Of a stretch of DNA of 7,020 nt, positions 5,589-7,020 are shown one piece after another (the first letter of the stretch is position 1; the number at the start of each line of letters is the position of its first letter). The stretch is from NCBI GenBank assembly GCA_024642325.1, contig JAHEBI010000129.1, positions 1-7,020 of the forward strand. Direction: 5' to 3'. A program made the position numbers and the translations under genes. The DNA comes from Eudoraea sp. Its GTDB lineage: Bacteria > Bacteroidota > Bacteroidia > Flavobacteriales > Flavobacteriaceae. The notes under the pieces were generated by a model. That model worked only from the letters and a program-made list of their open reading frames with translations, was not told where the DNA came from and did no database searches.

Positions 5589-6935
5589 GTGAAAAACGTT
5601 TTAATTTTTATGATAGTGCTGTTTCTGTTTTCATGTTCTGATGACGATTCAGCAGTTCCGGAAAGCGCTTATGATGAGGCATTGTTTTCAGGTGAGATTG
5701 ATTGGGTGAAAAGTTTTGGAGGAACAGACGAAGAAACGGCGCAGTCGGTAATACATACCAACGATGGCGGTTATGCAATTCTTGGGTATTCACAAAGCAC
5801 GGATGGTGACCTTACCGGCAGGCCTGTTGCGGTAAATGACTATTGGGTTTTAAAATTGGATCCGGCGGGGGAGGTGCTTTGGAGTAAGACTTATGGCGGC
5901 AGTAAAGATGATAGGGGGCAGGCTATTATCCAGACTTCAGATGGCGGTTATGCCGTCACGGGCTATGCCATGAGCGATGATGGGGATGCGAGTAATAATG
6001 AAGGGTTCCATGATAACTGGATTTTAAAACTGGATGCACTTGGAGGTATAGAATGGGAAAAAAGCTTTGGGTTTTCTGGTCATGACCATTCTTATGATCT
6101 GGTGCAAACTGCGGACGGAGGATTTTTCTTTGTCGGCTTTTTGGATATTACAGCAGCCCTGTCTGACGGTACTTACAATAAAGGGAATTCTATAACCAGA
6201 CATGGTGTGGGGGAATTTTGGGGAACAAAAATAGATGCCAGTGGGAATCTGGAATGGAGAAGTTATTATGGAGGAACCAACAATGACAGAGCTCATGCGG
6301 TTGTTGAAGCGGATGACGGTGGCTTTGTAATGGCCGGCTTTTCTGAAAGTGATGATTATGACGTTTCCAATACCAAGGGGAGCTATGATTTTTGGGTGAT
6401 TAAATTATCAGTTGCCGGTGAATTGTTATGGGAGCGTTCCTTTGGGGGTTCCGGTATTGAAGTTGCCTATGATATTGTTAAAACTGATGATGGCGCTTAT
6501 GTGATTACCGGGAATACCTTCAGCACTGACATGGATGTATCTATAAATCATGGTGAATCTGATATATGGCTTATTAAAGTAGATGATAATGGAAATCTGA
6601 TATGGGAAAAAACCTTTGGAGGTTCTCAGTTTGATGCAGCTCAGGGTTTAAGCACTGCCCGGGATGGTGGATTTATTATTGCCGGAAACTCAAAAAGCAT
6701 TGATGGAGATGCTAAAGAAAATAATGGTGAAAACGATATTTGGTTAATAAAAACAGATCGTGAAGGAAATCTCATATGGCAGGGATCATATGGAGGCTCA
6801 GGCCTGGATTATGGTTTTGATGCGGTTGAGAATCAGGATAAAAGCATACTCCTGGTAGGAGAAAGCTCTGGCAATGATTTCCCAAACCTCATAAATAAAG
6901 GGCTTTCAGACGTTGTAGTTCTGAAAATCAAATGA
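5589..6935 (+). CDS. Lipoprotein with seven propeller repeats
   Basis: A 448-residue predicted lipoprotein of unknown function. I start it at the GTG at 5589, seven bases after the preceding stop, because this gives a compact signal peptide MKNVLIFMIVLFLFS with C16 and an acidic SDDDS behind it, a likely surface-export signal. The frame opens upstream to an ATG at 5538, but that would overlap the previous gene by 44 bp and put 17 extra residues before the signal peptide. From about residue 37 the protein consists of seven repeats, each with W-x-K/R-x-(F/Y)GG, then DGG(Y/F)xxxG, an Asp-rich loop, then (D)xWxxKxDxxG. Seven such units suggest a seven-bladed beta-propeller, and there is no further domain and no C-terminal T9SS sorting signal. 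Similar repeats occur in many Bacteroidota secreted proteins. It is probably co-transcribed with the upstream propeller lipoprotein. The fold and location are inferred; the ligand is unknown. Confidence 0.85.
   Translation: MKNVLIFMIVLFLFSCSDDDSAVPESAYDEALFSGEIDWVKSFGGTDEETAQSVIHTNDGGYAILGYSQSTDGDLTGRPVAVNDYWVLKLDPAGEVLWSKTYGGSKDDRGQAIIQTSDGGYAVTGYAMSDDGDASNNEGFHDNWILKLDALGGIEWEKSFGFSGHDHSYDLVQTADGGFFFVGFLDITAALSDGTYNKGNSITRHGVGEFWGTKIDASGNLEWRSYYGGTNNDRAHAVVEADDGGFVMAGFSESDDYDVSNTKGSYDFWVIKLSVAGELLWERSFGGSGIEVAYDIVKTDDGAYVITGNTFSTDMDVSINHGESDIWLIKVDDNGNLIWEKTFGGSQFDAAQGLSTARDGGFIIAGNSKSIDGDAKENNGENDIWLIKTDREGNLIWQGSYGGSGLDYGFDAVENQDKSILLVGESSGNDFPNLINKGLSDVVVLKIK
5697..6932 (+). repeat. Seven tandem protein repeats of about 58 codons
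   Basis: The repeats begin at about 5697, 5877, 6051, 6252, 6426, 6600 and 6774. Units 2, 4, 5 and 6 are exactly 58 codons. Unit 1 has 60, unit 3 has 67 and carries an insertion, and the last has 53 and is degenerate (NQDKSILLVG in place of DGGYxxxG). The repeat is in protein sequence; at DNA level the copies have diverged well past simple tandem duplication. Confidence 0.85.
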
Positions 6936-6984
6936 TGGTTTCCAACAAATGACAGCCTCTTGCTGGCTAAAACTTTAATAGTAT

Positions 6985-7017
6985 CTTATTTATATTGCTA
7001 TTTATAAGCTCTTTTTT
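6985..7017 (+). terminator. Weak terminator candidate after the lipoprotein pair
   Basis: CTTAT (6985-6989) pairs with ATAAG (7004-7008), with three more possible pairs inside after a mismatch. A run of six T follows at 7012-7017. The position, about 50 bases after the last stop codon, is right, but the stem is short and AT-rich. The rest of 6936-7020 shows no gene. Confidence 0.28.
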
Positions 7018-7020
7018 GCC

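Noticed and set aside
5697..6932. Tandem DNA repeat or CRISPR-like array
   Set aside because: The periodicity is at protein level, with diverged DNA, and reflects propeller blades rather than a nucleic-acid repeat.
6945..6970. AGCC / GGCT hairpin as terminator after the last gene
   Set aside because: The stem is only 4 bp with a 7-base loop and no T run follows.

Overview
The window looks like ordinary chromosomal DNA from a member of the Bacteroidota, most likely a Flavobacteriaceae species. Four things point there: AT-rich composition, start codons without Shine-Dalgarno sequences, promoter elements of the Bacteroidota type (TTTG ... TAnnTTTG), and lipoproteins whose acylated Cys is followed by acidic residues. 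The assignment is by pattern and remembered protein families; no search was run.

Layout: (1) 99-1391 (+) encodes a complete Xaa-Pro aminopeptidase (pepP type) behind a well-formed promoter at 50-80. (2) 1428-2717 (-) encodes a LIV-II branched-chain amino acid:cation symporter (brnQ), convergent with pepP across a 36-bp gap. (3) 2718-2979 is a 262-bp divergent intergenic region with a candidate brnQ promoter and a 10-bp direct repeat of 19-bp period. (4) 2980-3198 (+) encodes a 72-residue Cys/His protein of unknown function that resembles a small zinc ribbon. Its stop codon abuts that of the next, convergent gene. (5) 3199-4248 (-) encodes thiamine-monophosphate kinase (thiL). (6) 4319-5581 (+) and 5589-6935 (+) form a two-gene unit of predicted surface lipoproteins. 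The first is a choice-of-anchor B / LVIVD-type beta-propeller. The second is built from seven repeats of about 58 residues and is probably a seven-bladed propeller. (7) 6936-7020 is noncoding and holds a weak terminator candidate.

The first half concerns amino acid salvage (proline-peptide cleavage, branched-chain amino acid uptake) and cofactor synthesis (thiamine diphosphate). These are conserved housekeeping functions placed side by side, with no sign that they form one system. The most novel-looking part is the pair of co-directional propeller lipoproteins, which may work together on the cell surface. No mobile element, CRISPR array, tRNA or rRNA gene was seen. No previously undescribed system is clearly demonstrated; the lipoprotein pair and some promoter geometry deserve a second look.
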